Assembly (NCBI GenBank): GCA_011364975.1
Contig: RDOE01000013.1
Span: 1 to 58,356, forward strand
DNA length: 58,356 nt
From: Promethearchaeota archaeon
Lineage (GTDB): Archaea > Asgardarchaeota > Lokiarchaeia > Sigyniarchaeales > SOKP01
Reading direction: 5' to 3'
Each line of letters opens with the position of its first letter. Within the stretch, counting starts at the first letter, position 1. This document shows, in pieces, positions 34,863-44,082 of the stretch. The translations under genes were made by a program, and so were the position numbers. The notes under the pieces were generated by a model. It saw nothing but the letters and a program-made list of their open reading frames with translations, had not been told where the DNA came from and did no database searches.

Positions 34863-35453
34863 GTGGTGTGCTATCTATTGGTCAATTGTATTATCTGCCA
34901 TATGGGGATTATTGAAGGTGTGGATAAGGAACAAACTTGTCCTAATGGTCATCAAGTACACCATGATTGCTTAAAGGATTGGCTAATTCATTCGCAAAAT
35001 TGTCCTCTATGTAATGAAACGTACTCTTCGAGTATTCTTGTTCAATTTAAAAATTATATTCAACAAAAAGAGGATGAGAAGTTATTCGCTCTGCAAAATG
35101 CTATGAGATTAGAAGAACTTGAAAAATTAAAAAAACTTGCAGAAAAAATGGCTTTTTTAAAGTTTGAGGAATCGATAAATGTTTTAATTAAAGAGAAGGA
35201 GTATGAATATGCGCTTTCTCGGTTAGATTTTCACGATAATGAAAACCAATCCCCAGAAAGAAGTCTTAAAATTCTTTTTCTTAAAGGAAAGATAAATTAT
35301 ATGCGAGGTCGATTCGATTTAGCAATAAATCAACTATTTAAATTAGTTAAAGAGAAATATGATTATCCTGAAGGTTTTTTATATCTAGGTAAAGCCTATG
35401 AAGCATTAGGATTAAAAGATAAAGCAAAATGGGCGTATGAAAGAGTTAAATAA
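34863..35453 (+). CDS. RING-type zinc-finger protein with TPR-like tail
   Basis: A 196-residue protein. Residues 9-50 hold CIIC-x11-C-x3-H-x2-H-x2-C-x11-CPLC, a RING-H2-like cross-brace for two zinc ions, as in ubiquitin E3 ligases. A coiled region (ARLEELEKLKKLAEK-type) follows, then two TPR-like helical pairs (KILFLKGKINYMRGRFDLAI, GFLYLGKAYEALGLKDKAKWAYERV). The start is uncertain: GTG 34863 is the longest reading, and TTG 34878 keeps all zinc ligands. In Asgard archaea RING proteins belong to ubiquitin systems, but no ubiquitin, E1 or E2 lies in the window. Divergent from the roadblock-GTPase genes. Confidence 0.72.
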   Translation: MVCYLLVNCIICHMGIIEGVDKEQTCPNGHQVHHDCLKDWLIHSQNCPLCNETYSSSILVQFKNYIQQKEDEKLFALQNAMRLEELEKLKKLAEKMAFLKFEESINVLIKEKEYEYALSRLDFHDNENQSPERSLKILFLKGKINYMRGRFDLAINQLFKLVKEKYDYPEGFLYLGKAYEALGLKDKAKWAYERVK

Positions 35454-35479
35454 GCTTCGAATTTTATTATATTTATAAA

Positions 35480-36877
35480 ATGAAACCCTATTGTTTAACA
35501 ATTGCAGGATCTGATCCAACTTCTGGGGCGGGAATTCAAGCGGATATTCGCACTTTTGACCGAATTGGTGTACATCCCTTTTCGGTTATCACTGCAATTA
35601 CATATCAAACTGCTACGGAATTTTTAGGCTATAAATCTCTTTCAGATGATTTAGATAAACAATTGGATGTGATATTAAGTTCATATCCAATTAAGTTTGT
35701 TAAAATTGGCATGATAACTGATATTAAAAGTTTAGAAATAATAAAAAATGCGATAATATCTTATAATTTAATTGCAATACTGGATCCATTAAGCATATCT
35801 AGTGCTGGAGGAAGGCTTTCGAGTGAAGGTTTAGAATTTGAACTTGAAAGAGATTTATTCCCTTACATCACCATCCTTACTCCAAATTTAAGTGAAGCAA
35901 ACTTTTACGCACATATGGAGGTTAGAAATGATATTACAATAAATCTTGATCAGTTGCAATTAATTGCGAAGAATATCACTAAAAGTCTTTATTTAGATAA
36001 AAGCTCGTTCGATAAAGAGAAAGCACTAATTATAAAAAGTGCTGGTAGCAACGAAAAAAATATTTTTGATTTTGTTTGCTTCATTAATCCAAAAAGTCGC
36101 AAAGATAAATTTGAATACAAGTTATATGGAAAACCTAAAATACAAGTAAAGGGTAATGTGCATGGTACGGGGTGTGTTTTTTCTTCTGCAATTACAGCTT
36201 ATTTAGCTAAAAATTATTCAATAAAAGAAGCTGTGGATAAAGCGGAAGGTTTTTTTAATAATAAGTTTCAAAATGTTATTGATTTATCTACTAAAGGAAA
36301 AGTGTTGGATTTAACATTATCGAATGATGAAATACAAGTTATAAGTCAAATAAAAGAACTCTATAATTATATATCTAGTGATAATCGATTTGCGATACTT
36401 ATTCCAGAAGTTCGTATGAACATATCCGGGTCATTACCTGATGCTAAATCAAAGGAGGAAATTGCGGGAATCGAGGGAAGAGTAACCATCATAGATGGAT
36501 ACCCCTATGCTTCTGGAGACGTAAAGTTTGGAGTATCTGATCATACTGCTAGACTCATTCTCGAAGCAAAAAAGTATGATAATTCTATTAATTTTGTTAT
36601 TAACCTAAAATATAGTCCAGAATGGGTGAAACTCATTGAATCTAACACCGATCTGACACTTAAGGAAATTATCAGGGAGGATCAGCCTGAAAAAATGCGC
36701 AATAAGGAAGATTCGACTATGCAATGGTTAATTAAAAGAAGTATAGAAGAAATTGGAAGGATTCCTGATATAATTTGGGATAAAGGATCGATGGGTAAAG
36801 AACCAATGTTGAGATTATTCGGAAAGGATTCAAATGATATGAAACTAAAATTGAAAAAAATTATCACCTTATTCTAG
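35480..36877 (+). CDS. thiDN: bifunctional ThiD-ThiN thiamine-phosphate synthesis protein
   Basis: A 465-residue fusion. The N-terminal ThiD part phosphorylates hydroxymethylpyrimidine (phosphate); it has IAGSDPTSGAGIQADI, LDPLSISSAGG and the anion-hole GNVHGTGCVFSSAI. The C-terminal ThiN part, about residues 295-465 (FAILIPEVRMNISGSLPDAKSKEEIAGIEGR, then DHTARLILEAKKY and DIIWDKGSMGKEPMLRLFG), couples pyrimidine and thiazole to thiamine phosphate; in many archaea this replaces ThiE. The ATG 35480 start sits on the family amino end. ThiC is convergent 62 bases downstream, so two steps of thiamine synthesis are together. No TPP riboswitch seen. Confidence 0.92.
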   Translation: MKPYCLTIAGSDPTSGAGIQADIRTFDRIGVHPFSVITAITYQTATEFLGYKSLSDDLDKQLDVILSSYPIKFVKIGMITDIKSLEIIKNAIISYNLIAILDPLSISSAGGRLSSEGLEFELERDLFPYITILTPNLSEANFYAHMEVRNDITINLDQLQLIAKNITKSLYLDKSSFDKEKALIIKSAGSNEKNIFDFVCFINPKSRKDKFEYKLYGKPKIQVKGNVHGTGCVFSSAITAYLAKNYSIKEAVDKAEGFFNNKFQNVIDLSTKGKVLDLTLSNDEIQVISQIKELYNYISSDNRFAILIPEVRMNISGSLPDAKSKEEIAGIEGRVTIIDGYPYASGDVKFGVSDHTARLILEAKKYDNSINFVINLKYSPEWVKLIESNTDLTLKEIIREDQPEKMRNKEDSTMQWLIKRSIEEIGRIPDIIWDKGSMGKEPMLRLFGKDSNDMKLKLKKIITLF

Positions 36878-36939
36878 TTTTTTCAATTTTTTAATAAAAC
36901 CAATTTATCTGAAATATCCATATTCTTGCTATTTATAGG

Positions 36940-38253
36940 TTAAAGTAAAGTTTTTGACTTATTTTTATCTAATGCATCTTTAAGGATTTTGATCGCACAA
37001 AATTCACCACACATACTGCATACATCATCTTCAATATTACCATTTCGATAATGGACTTTTCTTGAAAGTTCAGGATCAATCGATTGGTTTATCATTTCAT
37101 CCCAATCTAGATTCTTACGAGCGATATCCATTTTATAATCCCAATTTGAGGCTCTTTTTCCATATTTGGCAATATTTACCGCATGAGCGGCAATTTTAGA
37201 CGCAATTACACCCTGTTTAACCTCTTCCTTATTTGGTAACGCAAGATGTTCAGAAGGAGTTACATAACATAAATAATCAGCTCCTGCTAACCCTGCCATA
37301 ACTCCACCGATTGCACTTACAAGATGATCATAACCGGGAGCTATATCAGTAACTAAGGGACCTAGTACGTAAAATGGTGCCCCTTCACATAAAGATTTCA
37401 TTATTTTAATATTTCTTTCTATTTCGTTGGCGGGTATATGTCCTGGGCCTTCAACCATAACCTGGACATTTTTTTGCCAAGCCCTTTTAACTAATTTCGA
37501 GATCTCGATAAGTTCCTGTATTTGGGCATAGTCAGTAGAATCAAAGATACACCCCGGTCTCATTCCATCTCCTAGGGACAAGGTAAAATCAAATTCCTTT
37601 GCTAATTCTAATAAATAATCATAATTTTTATTAAAAGGATTTTCTAAACCATTTTCAAGTATCCAAGCTGCCAAAAATGTACCGCCTCGAGAAACTACTC
37701 CCATAGTTCTTGGATGGTCTTTTAAATAATCGACAATACTCTTTGTAACCCCTACATGAATGGTAAAGAAATCCACTCCTTCTTTAGCTTGTTCCTCCAC
37801 AACACCAAAAAGATCATCTTCATCAAAATTTATAATAGCACCTTTTCTTTCGAGGGAACGTAATGCTGATTGATAAATAGGGACAGTACCTATAGGAACT
37901 TTAACTTCTTCCAAAATTTTCCTTCTTATTTGCTTCACATCCTCCTCAGTTACTCCTGTGCTGAGATCCATAACAGTATCTGCACCATATTTAACAGCAA
38001 TTTTAGCTTTCTCTAATTCACCTTGAATATTACATACTTTCTTACTAGATCCGATATTTGCATTAATTTTAACAAGCAATCCTTCTCCAATACCGATTGG
38101 GTCAGTAATACGCTGATTTGACTTTGGAATGATAATACGTCCTTGAGCTATCCCTTTACGTATGAATTCAACATCAACTTGTTCTTTTTGAGCTACAATC
38201 TCCATGTCTTTAGTAATTTTTCCATCTCGGGCGTGCTTTAATAATGTTGACAA
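36940..38253 (-). CDS. thiC: phosphomethylpyrimidine synthase ThiC
   Basis: Non-canonical radical-SAM enzyme turning aminoimidazole ribotide into HMP phosphate. The 437-residue protein has SRGGTFLAAWILENG, LGDGMRPGCIFDSTD, VEGPGHIPANEIE and YVLGPLVTDIAPGYDH, all ThiC-specific, and the C-terminal cluster motif CSMCGEFCAIK. Here the cluster spacing is C-x2-C-x3-C, one residue shorter than the C-x2-C-x4-C of well-studied bacterial ThiC. It lacks the long N-terminal domain of bacterial ThiC, as is normal in archaea. The reading starts at TTG 38253 behind AAAGG. Confidence 0.92.
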   Translation of the reverse strand: MSTLLKHARDGKITKDMEIVAQKEQVDVEFIRKGIAQGRIIIPKSNQRITDPIGIGEGLLVKINANIGSSKKVCNIQGELEKAKIAVKYGADTVMDLSTGVTEEDVKQIRRKILEEVKVPIGTVPIYQSALRSLERKGAIINFDEDDLFGVVEEQAKEGVDFFTIHVGVTKSIVDYLKDHPRTMGVVSRGGTFLAAWILENGLENPFNKNYDYLLELAKEFDFTLSLGDGMRPGCIFDSTDYAQIQELIEISKLVKRAWQKNVQVMVEGPGHIPANEIERNIKIMKSLCEGAPFYVLGPLVTDIAPGYDHLVSAIGGVMAGLAGADYLCYVTPSEHLALPNKEEVKQGVIASKIAAHAVNIAKYGKRASNWDYKMDIARKNLDWDEMINQSIDPELSRKVHYRNGNIEDDVCSMCGEFCAIKILKDALDKNKSKTLL

Positions 38254-38403
38254 GTGTATTAGCCTTTAACTTTTATAATTTACAATAATAATAACAAATA
38301 TATATTTAAATTAAGTAATAAAATCTGAATTAAATTCTTTTGTTTAATACCTCATAAGTCTCTTTAATCCAAAAATAAAAAAAAAGCGATATGATTTTAT
38401 ATT

Positions 38404-38727
38404 TTACTTAGGAATAGGCATACCTACTGTTTCTAATGCCTCTGTTATCGTTGACCATACTCTGGTTTTATATTCTAGTCCCTTGATATCTTGAAACATA
38501 GTCATCCGCTTTCCAGCCCAATTTAATGCTTCTCCAAGATTTTCTCTTTTTGTTTCCATTACACTCATTGCCTTTACACCAGTTTTTCCTGTGGTTACAG
38601 ATACAGGAATCGTTTCTTTTCCTAAAGATTTATCAAATGGATATTTCTTCAGCATTTCAAAATATCTTTCAGTGACTACTTTTACTATATCAGTTGGATA
38701 CCAAATAGTAATAATTATATATGGCAT
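38404..38727 (-). CDS. small conserved-looking protein of unknown function
   Basis: A 107-residue protein starting at ATG 38727 with a strand IIITIWYPTDIVKVV, then a helix, an IPVSVTTGKTGVKAMSVMETK strand pair, and two helices. The alternation suggests a ferredoxin-like (dimeric alpha-beta-barrel type) fold. I do not recognise a named family. It lies alone between ThiC and NUDIX on the same strand, with about 150 bases on either side, so it is likely its own transcript. Function unknown. Confidence 0.6.
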   Translation of the reverse strand: MPYIIITIWYPTDIVKVVTERYFEMLKKYPFDKSLGKETIPVSVTTGKTGVKAMSVMETKRENLGEALNWAGKRMTMFQDIKGLEYKTRVWSTITEALETVGMPIPK

Positions 38728-38858
38728 ATTGCGTACCTCATTATATATCTATAATCTTTATTTATTAGATTTCGATGTAAATAATTATTAGATAATCTAA
38801 GATTTATATTTTACTTTGGTGTCAATTAAATTAGATTTAAATAATGAAGAAATTCTAG

Positions 38859-39326
38859 TTAAAATCCTATTTTGAGTTGTTTTAAAAGTTCAACAAGTGA
38901 TTCAGTTAATTTATATTCTTTTAATTCATCAAAGGGTACAAACCTAGCCTCTAGTGCATCATCTTGTGCTTTCGGCAGCTGATCATGATTCCCATCAATC
39001 TGTTTTACAAAGTAATTGATTAAAACATAATGATATTCAACTTTACCACTTTTATCATACATAATTTTATTAATAATACCCGCTAGACTTGTAATTTTCA
39101 CATTAAATCCTGTTTCTTCTAATGCTTCCCTTTCTGCGGCATCCTCGACTCTTTCTCCAAGATCTAAATGACCACCTGGGATTGACCAATAACCTGCATC
39201 AGGATTATATTTTCTTTTAACCAATAATAACTTTTCATTTCGAACTAATAAAACCCCTACTCCAACTTGAGGTCTTATTGGATAATGACGAGTATCAAAA
39301 GCCATTAATCTTTTCTTTTTAACCAT
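38859..39326 (-). CDS. NUDIX hydrolase
   Basis: Hydrolyses a nucleoside diphosphate linked to another group. The 155-residue protein contains a full Nudix box, G-x5-E-x7-REALEETGF (from the GGHLDLGERVEDAAE segment), which holds the divalent metal. The amino end RPQVGVGVLLVRNEKLLLVKR and WSIPGGHLDLGE are family typical. It starts at ATG 39326; an in-frame TTG two codons earlier is possible. Substrate could be ADP-ribose, a damaged nucleotide or other; sequence alone does not tell. Confidence 0.88.
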   Translation of the reverse strand: MVKKKRLMAFDTRHYPIRPQVGVGVLLVRNEKLLLVKRKYNPDAGYWSIPGGHLDLGERVEDAAEREALEETGFNVKITSLAGIINKIMYDKSGKVEYHYVLINYFVKQIDGNHDQLPKAQDDALEARFVPFDELKEYKLTESLVELLKQLKIGF

Positions 39327-39534
39327 ATACAATCAAAATTACTAAATTGAATAAATATTATTTTTAATTTAATATTAAAATCCATGATTCTTATACCTTA
39401 ACCAAGGTTGTATATTTTAGGAAATCAAAAAGGTTATCCAAACAAAAATCCTAATTTTTTTATAATTTTATTCCTTTTTTATGCTAAGAACTAGTCTCAT
39501 GCATTAATGGGTTAAAAGCAGAAATTTTAATATA

Positions 39535-40047
39535 ATGGTAAGACCTTGGTACTGGCCAGAAGAAGGACAGCCCTATAGAACTGAAGAATTTACTTGGATT
39601 ATCAAAGGGAAATTAGCAGCTAGTTGGTGGCCAGATCCTCCTGTTTTTGAAAGATATAAAAAAGAGAATATTTCAGTTATTGTTAATTGCTCTGAATTTG
39701 ATAATAGGAAAAACATACCTGATAGGTTTTCTTATTATCATATAAATGTTCCTGATTTTGGTTTACCAACAGAAGCACAAATTAAAGAGTTCCTTAAAAT
39801 TTGTGATAGATACATTAAATTAAGAAAGGCTGTAGTTGTACATTGTGTAGCAGGATGTGGGAGGACTGGGCAATTTGTCGTAGCATGGGCTGCATATAAT
39901 GGATATATTCCAATTGATACTGATCCGGTCGAATGGATTAGAAAGTTAAGGCCTTGTAGCCTTGAAACTAAAGAACAAATGGACTTTGCGAGAAGAATAG
40001 CAAAAAAGTATTGGAAAACTAATAATGTAAAATATAAATTAGATTAA
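39535..40047 (+). CDS. dual-specificity-type protein tyrosine phosphatase
   Basis: A 170-residue phosphatase. The catalytic loop HCVAGCGRTGQF (HCx5R) is near residue 102-113; the general acid is likely the Asp in NVPDFGLPTEAQI, about 30 residues before it. This is the layout of atypical dual-specificity and archaeal-type PTPs, which act on phosphotyrosine or other phospho-residues. The amino end WPDPPVFERYKKENISVIVNCS matches the substrate pocket of these enzymes. ATG 39535. Together with the GTPase genes it adds to the eukaryote-like signalling set, though no kinase is nearby. Confidence 0.85.
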   Translation: MVRPWYWPEEGQPYRTEEFTWIIKGKLAASWWPDPPVFERYKKENISVIVNCSEFDNRKNIPDRFSYYHINVPDFGLPTEAQIKEFLKICDRYIKLRKAVVVHCVAGCGRTGQFVVAWAAYNGYIPIDTDPVEWIRKLRPCSLETKEQMDFARRIAKKYWKTNNVKYKLD

Positions 40048-40131
40048 TTTTATATCATAAGTAAGCTCTTGTTGAATTGAAAGGTATAAAAATATTCTCT
40101 ATGCAAAATTTCTATTTTTTTAAGGGTGCCT

Positions 40132-41286
40132 ATGGATAAATCTGATTATATTTATATGATTTTGGATAATGTACTAGTTTTTAATATTATATTACCTCCA
40201 ATATTTCAAGAAAATCAGTTGAATGAGCATTTAAACAAGTTTGATGATAATTCTCTTAAAATCATTGCTGGATTTAATAAAAATTTTCTTGAGTATTTTA
40301 TAAAAATATCTAATGGAAAATCTCAAGGAGATATACTTGAGCCTTTAAAAAAGATGGAAAAGATCTCCTATATGGTTGGTCCTATTGGCACGTTGAATTA
40401 TTTGACCAGCGATCAAATTGATCATATCCTAAAAAAAATGAAATCCCTAAAATTAGATGAAATTACTGAGGAAAAGGTGAGTTTAATCGCTGATGAGTTA
40501 TTAAGGCAACAATTTGCAGGAGATAACGTCTATTCTACATCTGATGCCTTAGAGAGCCAATTATCAAGTGCCGCTTTTTATTTAGTGAATATGGGATATT
40601 CTAAAGAAGAAATCCAAGAAAAATTTAACGAAGTTAGAGAAGATCAATCTAAATTAGATACTTTGTTTACGCTTCCACAGAAAGAAATTTATAGTACCCC
40701 TTCTGAAATTCAACAAGAACATATGGAATCCCCCCCAAGTCATCATGAAACCACAATTGATCAAAGCCAAGGTCTAAATGATGCTATCGCGAGACATATC
40801 CAAGCCATACATCAAGATATTACAGAGGAAAGAGCTCAAAAAGTAGATGAAATCCTCCAGTTTATAAACGCGTATGTTAAAGATAATATGAGTGAACTTC
40901 AAGAGAAAGTTTTTCGACAAATGCACCCTGATAGATTGAACCGTGCATTAAAAATGTTAAAAACTACAAAAAGAGGTTCAAAGCGGATGGAATTATATTT
41001 AGAGTGGTTTACTGAAAGTTTTCTTCTTTCAAAAATCGAGTTAAAAGTGGAGCATTGGCAAGTCTCAAGTTCTTCACAGGTTGGCAGTGCAGGGGTATAT
41101 ACTGCGGGAATTGATTTTTCACGATATGATAATATCATTAAAGATTTTCCCGATGCAAAATTAACTAAAGTTATTAATATCGCTAGAAAAATCTTACAAC
41201 ATCCAAACAAAAAAGCTATCCAAAAACTTGGGCAAGATCTTATCGCTGAAACCGGATTTGATGAGCATCTTTACTTTACTGATTGA
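40132..41286 (+). CDS. unknown 384-residue helical protein
   Basis: A 384-residue protein of unknown family. It starts at ATG 40132, shortly after a GGGTG ribosome binding site. The first two thirds are mostly helical; residues about 145-165 (SSAAFYLVNMGYSKEEIQEKF) look like a UBA/CUE-type three-helix piece. A polar Gln/His/Ser linker (QQEHMESPPSHHETTIDQSQ) separates it from a helical carboxyl part (INAYVKDNMSELQEKVFRQM...) that ends in DEHLYFTD. No signal, membrane segment or catalytic motif. The UBA-like piece is only suggestive. Confidence 0.6.
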   Translation: MDKSDYIYMILDNVLVFNIILPPIFQENQLNEHLNKFDDNSLKIIAGFNKNFLEYFIKISNGKSQGDILEPLKKMEKISYMVGPIGTLNYLTSDQIDHILKKMKSLKLDEITEEKVSLIADELLRQQFAGDNVYSTSDALESQLSSAAFYLVNMGYSKEEIQEKFNEVREDQSKLDTLFTLPQKEIYSTPSEIQQEHMESPPSHHETTIDQSQGLNDAIARHIQAIHQDITEERAQKVDEILQFINAYVKDNMSELQEKVFRQMHPDRLNRALKMLKTTKRGSKRMELYLEWFTESFLLSKIELKVEHWQVSSSSQVGSAGVYTAGIDFSRYDNIIKDFPDAKLTKVINIARKILQHPNKKAIQKLGQDLIAETGFDEHLYFTD

Positions 41287-41463
41287 TTAACTTGATAAAC
41301 CAATGCTAATTTTTATTATTTAAATCCATATTTACCAAGTAAGAGTTATTCTAGTTTACTTAAATCAATTTAAACTAGATCATATTAGAAAATCTGTTAT
41401 AAACCTTAAAATTTTATACTTATTTTAATAAAATAATAAAATTATACAAATTAGAAAATTATT

Positions 41464-42261
41464 ATGCCGTATTTTAAATATGATGATGTTGAAATTTTTT
41501 ATATTCAAGAAGGTGAAAGAGAACCACTTGTTTTAATCAGCGGATTGGGGAGCAAAAATACTTGGTTATTTCAAATTCCATATTTTAAAGAAAGGATGAT
41601 GACAATTACACTTCATAATCGTGGAACTGGTAAAAGTTCAAGGCCAGATTACCCTTATACTATCGATATGTTCATGAATGATATTATTGCACTATTAGAT
41701 CACTTAAATATAAGAGAGAAAATACATCTAGCCGGAATAAGTATGGGAGGTATGATCACCCAGTATTTTGCACTAAAGTATTCTGATAAAGTTAAAACCC
41801 TTATTCTTTGTGCTACTACTCCAGTACATGTTGGTTCGAGTATTATTGAAACTCAGAAAATGATGAAAAATTTTAGTTGGGAACAAAAATTTAAAGTACG
41901 AGTGGGTGCATTATACGGGAGAGATTTTAGGAAAAAGCTAAAAAAAAATCATGATTTATATGAGCAATTAAAGCAAGAATTCATTGAAGATGGAACAGAA
42001 CTTAAGGATTGGATAAATCAAGGGGCGGCTATAGTTCACTTCGACATCAAAGAACAACTATACAAGATAAACCAACCAACTCTAATATTAGCGGGAGGAG
42101 AGGATAGTGTTATTGATATTCAATATTCTCAAATTCTTCGAGAAAAAATTCCTAATGCTACGCTTCAGATTATTCCAAATACAGGCCATAGATTCATTGT
42201 AGAAGAACCAGATAAAGTAAATGAGATTATTTGGAATTTTATTAAATTAAACTTAGATTAA
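41464..42261 (+). CDS. alpha/beta hydrolase
   Basis: A 265-residue hydrolase. Nucleophile elbow GISMGG (Ser about 95), acid in AGGEDSVID (about 215) and histidine in NTGHRFI (about 243) complete the triad. The oxyanion region is LVLISGLGSKNTWLF. ATG 41464. It resembles 3-oxoadipate-enol-lactonase-type enzymes in size and motif order, but the true substrate (ester, lactone or epoxide) cannot be told. It ends 13 bases before the amidohydrolase stop on the other strand. Confidence 0.87.
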   Translation: MPYFKYDDVEIFYIQEGEREPLVLISGLGSKNTWLFQIPYFKERMMTITLHNRGTGKSSRPDYPYTIDMFMNDIIALLDHLNIREKIHLAGISMGGMITQYFALKYSDKVKTLILCATTPVHVGSSIIETQKMMKNFSWEQKFKVRVGALYGRDFRKKLKKNHDLYEQLKQEFIEDGTELKDWINQGAAIVHFDIKEQLYKINQPTLILAGGEDSVIDIQYSQILREKIPNATLQIIPNTGHRFIVEEPDKVNEIIWNFIKLNLD

Positions 42262-42274
42262 ACGCTAATAAAAA

Positions 42275-43894
42275 TTATGATTGCTTTTTATAAACGGTCT
42301 TGCCTCGAATTATCGTTTCTAATACTTGGATATTTTTAATTTTTTCTTTTGGTACTTTTATTGGATTCTTATCTAATATCACTAAGTCGGCTAATTTGCC
42401 AATCTCAATACTTCCTTTAATTTCTTCTTCAAAAGCGGCATACGCAGCATTAATGGTATAAGATTTTATGGCATCTTCAATGGTAATACACTGTTCAGGT
42501 GTGAATCCATTTCGAGTCACTAATGCATGAAGACCTAAAATTGGGTTTGGATCTTCAATAGGACAATCCGAACCAGAGGCTAAAATAATTCCCTTTTCTA
42601 ATATTGATTTCATTGGATACGTGTATTTACAACGTTTTTCCCCAAGTCTTCTCGGTAACCATTTAAATTCTGAATTTATAAAGGGTGGTTGACATGAGGC
42701 TATAATATTATATTTAGCCATATCCTTCAAAACATCTTCTGTTAACATAGACGCATGTTCAATTCGATGTCTATGATTATCTCTTGGAAACTCATCCAAA
42801 AGACGCTTATAGAGATTCATTGCAATTCTATTACCCTTATCCCCAATAACGTGAATTGCGATTTGATATCCATCATTATGAGCTTCTTTCATTTTTTCAT
42901 AAATTTCTTCCTCTTTAACAACACAATAACCACAATTATTTGGAGAATCTGAAAATGGCTCAAACATACAAGCAGTCTTAGCTCCGAATGTTCCATCTAA
43001 AAATAATTTTAACCCCCCTACCTTAAATTTGCTATCTTTCTTTCCTTCATCCAAAGGTGGCTTTTTAAACTTATGCAATTTACTCACTTTTTCAGTATTG
43101 ATTAATGCATACCAGTTTTGTAAAATACAATCGTGAAAAGTTTTCCTCAAAGGTATTTCCACTGCTCCAGCACTTCCAAACTCAGAATGTGTTCCGGCAC
43201 TAAGAATTCCTTGAAGAGAAGTTATCCCTTTTTCTGCTAAATTTTTAAATGCTTGAATAGCGGCTTTCTTCATCTCATTAATTTCAGGGAAAGAGATTTT
43301 TGAAAGAATTAGATTTAAAGCTTTTTCGGAAATAATGCCGTTAATTCTTCCGACCTTATCTTTTCTAATCTCTCCACCTTCAATTATTGGAGGGGATTCA
43401 TTAATTTTTGCTAACTTTAACGCCTTAGTGTTAGCTATCCCGATATGTGAATCGTATCGCATGACAAAAATAGGATGATTTGGACATGCTTCATCCAAGT
43501 CCCATCGAGTAGGTAATTCAGGAATATCAAAATTTTCTTCCTTAAGATTAAAACAAATTAACAATTCGTTTTTCTTTTTATTTTTACAAATTTCCTTTAA
43601 GTAAGATTTAAGTTCACTAATACTTGTAATATTTGACAGATTGGGGCTTAATTGATAATATATGAAGATAATAGGATGAAGATGACAATCTATAAACCCT
43701 GGGAGTAATGTGTGCCCCTTTAGATCAACCATATGATAGTCTGTCCCAAAACTCTCTTTGATTTGAGCTAAATTACCGGTAAAGACAATTTTCTCCCCTT
43801 CAACACCCATTGCATCAATAATTGGTTCCTTTTCGTTAATGGTTAAAATTGTTCCGCCAAAATAAATAACTTTATTCAGATTTTTCTGATTCAT
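42275..43894 (-). CDS. YtcJ-like metal-dependent amidohydrolase
   Basis: A 539-residue member of the amidohydrolase superfamily, YtcJ branch. Key residues are seen: FIDCHLHPI for the first metal pair, LFLDGTFGAKTACM, IHVIGDKGNRIAMN, RHRIEHASML and the metal Asp in LASGSDCPIEDPNP. Related enzymes hydrolyse N-acyl or formamide bonds. Full family length; ATG 43894. It is convergent with the alpha/beta hydrolase. Substrate unknown. Confidence 0.87.
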   Translation of the reverse strand: MNQKNLNKVIYFGGTILTINEKEPIIDAMGVEGEKIVFTGNLAQIKESFGTDYHMVDLKGHTLLPGFIDCHLHPIIFIYYQLSPNLSNITSISELKSYLKEICKNKKKNELLICFNLKEENFDIPELPTRWDLDEACPNHPIFVMRYDSHIGIANTKALKLAKINESPPIIEGGEIRKDKVGRINGIISEKALNLILSKISFPEINEMKKAAIQAFKNLAEKGITSLQGILSAGTHSEFGSAGAVEIPLRKTFHDCILQNWYALINTEKVSKLHKFKKPPLDEGKKDSKFKVGGLKLFLDGTFGAKTACMFEPFSDSPNNCGYCVVKEEEIYEKMKEAHNDGYQIAIHVIGDKGNRIAMNLYKRLLDEFPRDNHRHRIEHASMLTEDVLKDMAKYNIIASCQPPFINSEFKWLPRRLGEKRCKYTYPMKSILEKGIILASGSDCPIEDPNPILGLHALVTRNGFTPEQCITIEDAIKSYTINAAYAAFEEEIKGSIEIGKLADLVILDKNPIKVPKEKIKNIQVLETIIRGKTVYKKQS

Positions 43895-44082
43895 TATTAA
43901 GGATTATCAAACTATTTTAGTTGTATAAATTTTTGAAATAATGAAATTAATAGTTCAAATTAAAGATTGATTTTTTTATGACGCAATCTTATAGAAGAAA
44001 AATTTATAAAAGCTGGATTAATTCTAAGGATTAATCGTTTAATTCTATAAATAATCAGCTATTTATAATTGGCGAATAGAAA

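Noticed and set aside
38254..38403. TPP riboswitch ahead of thiC
   Set aside because: The leader on the minus strand lacks the conserved CTGAGA and ACCTGA-type blocks of the TPP riboswitch.
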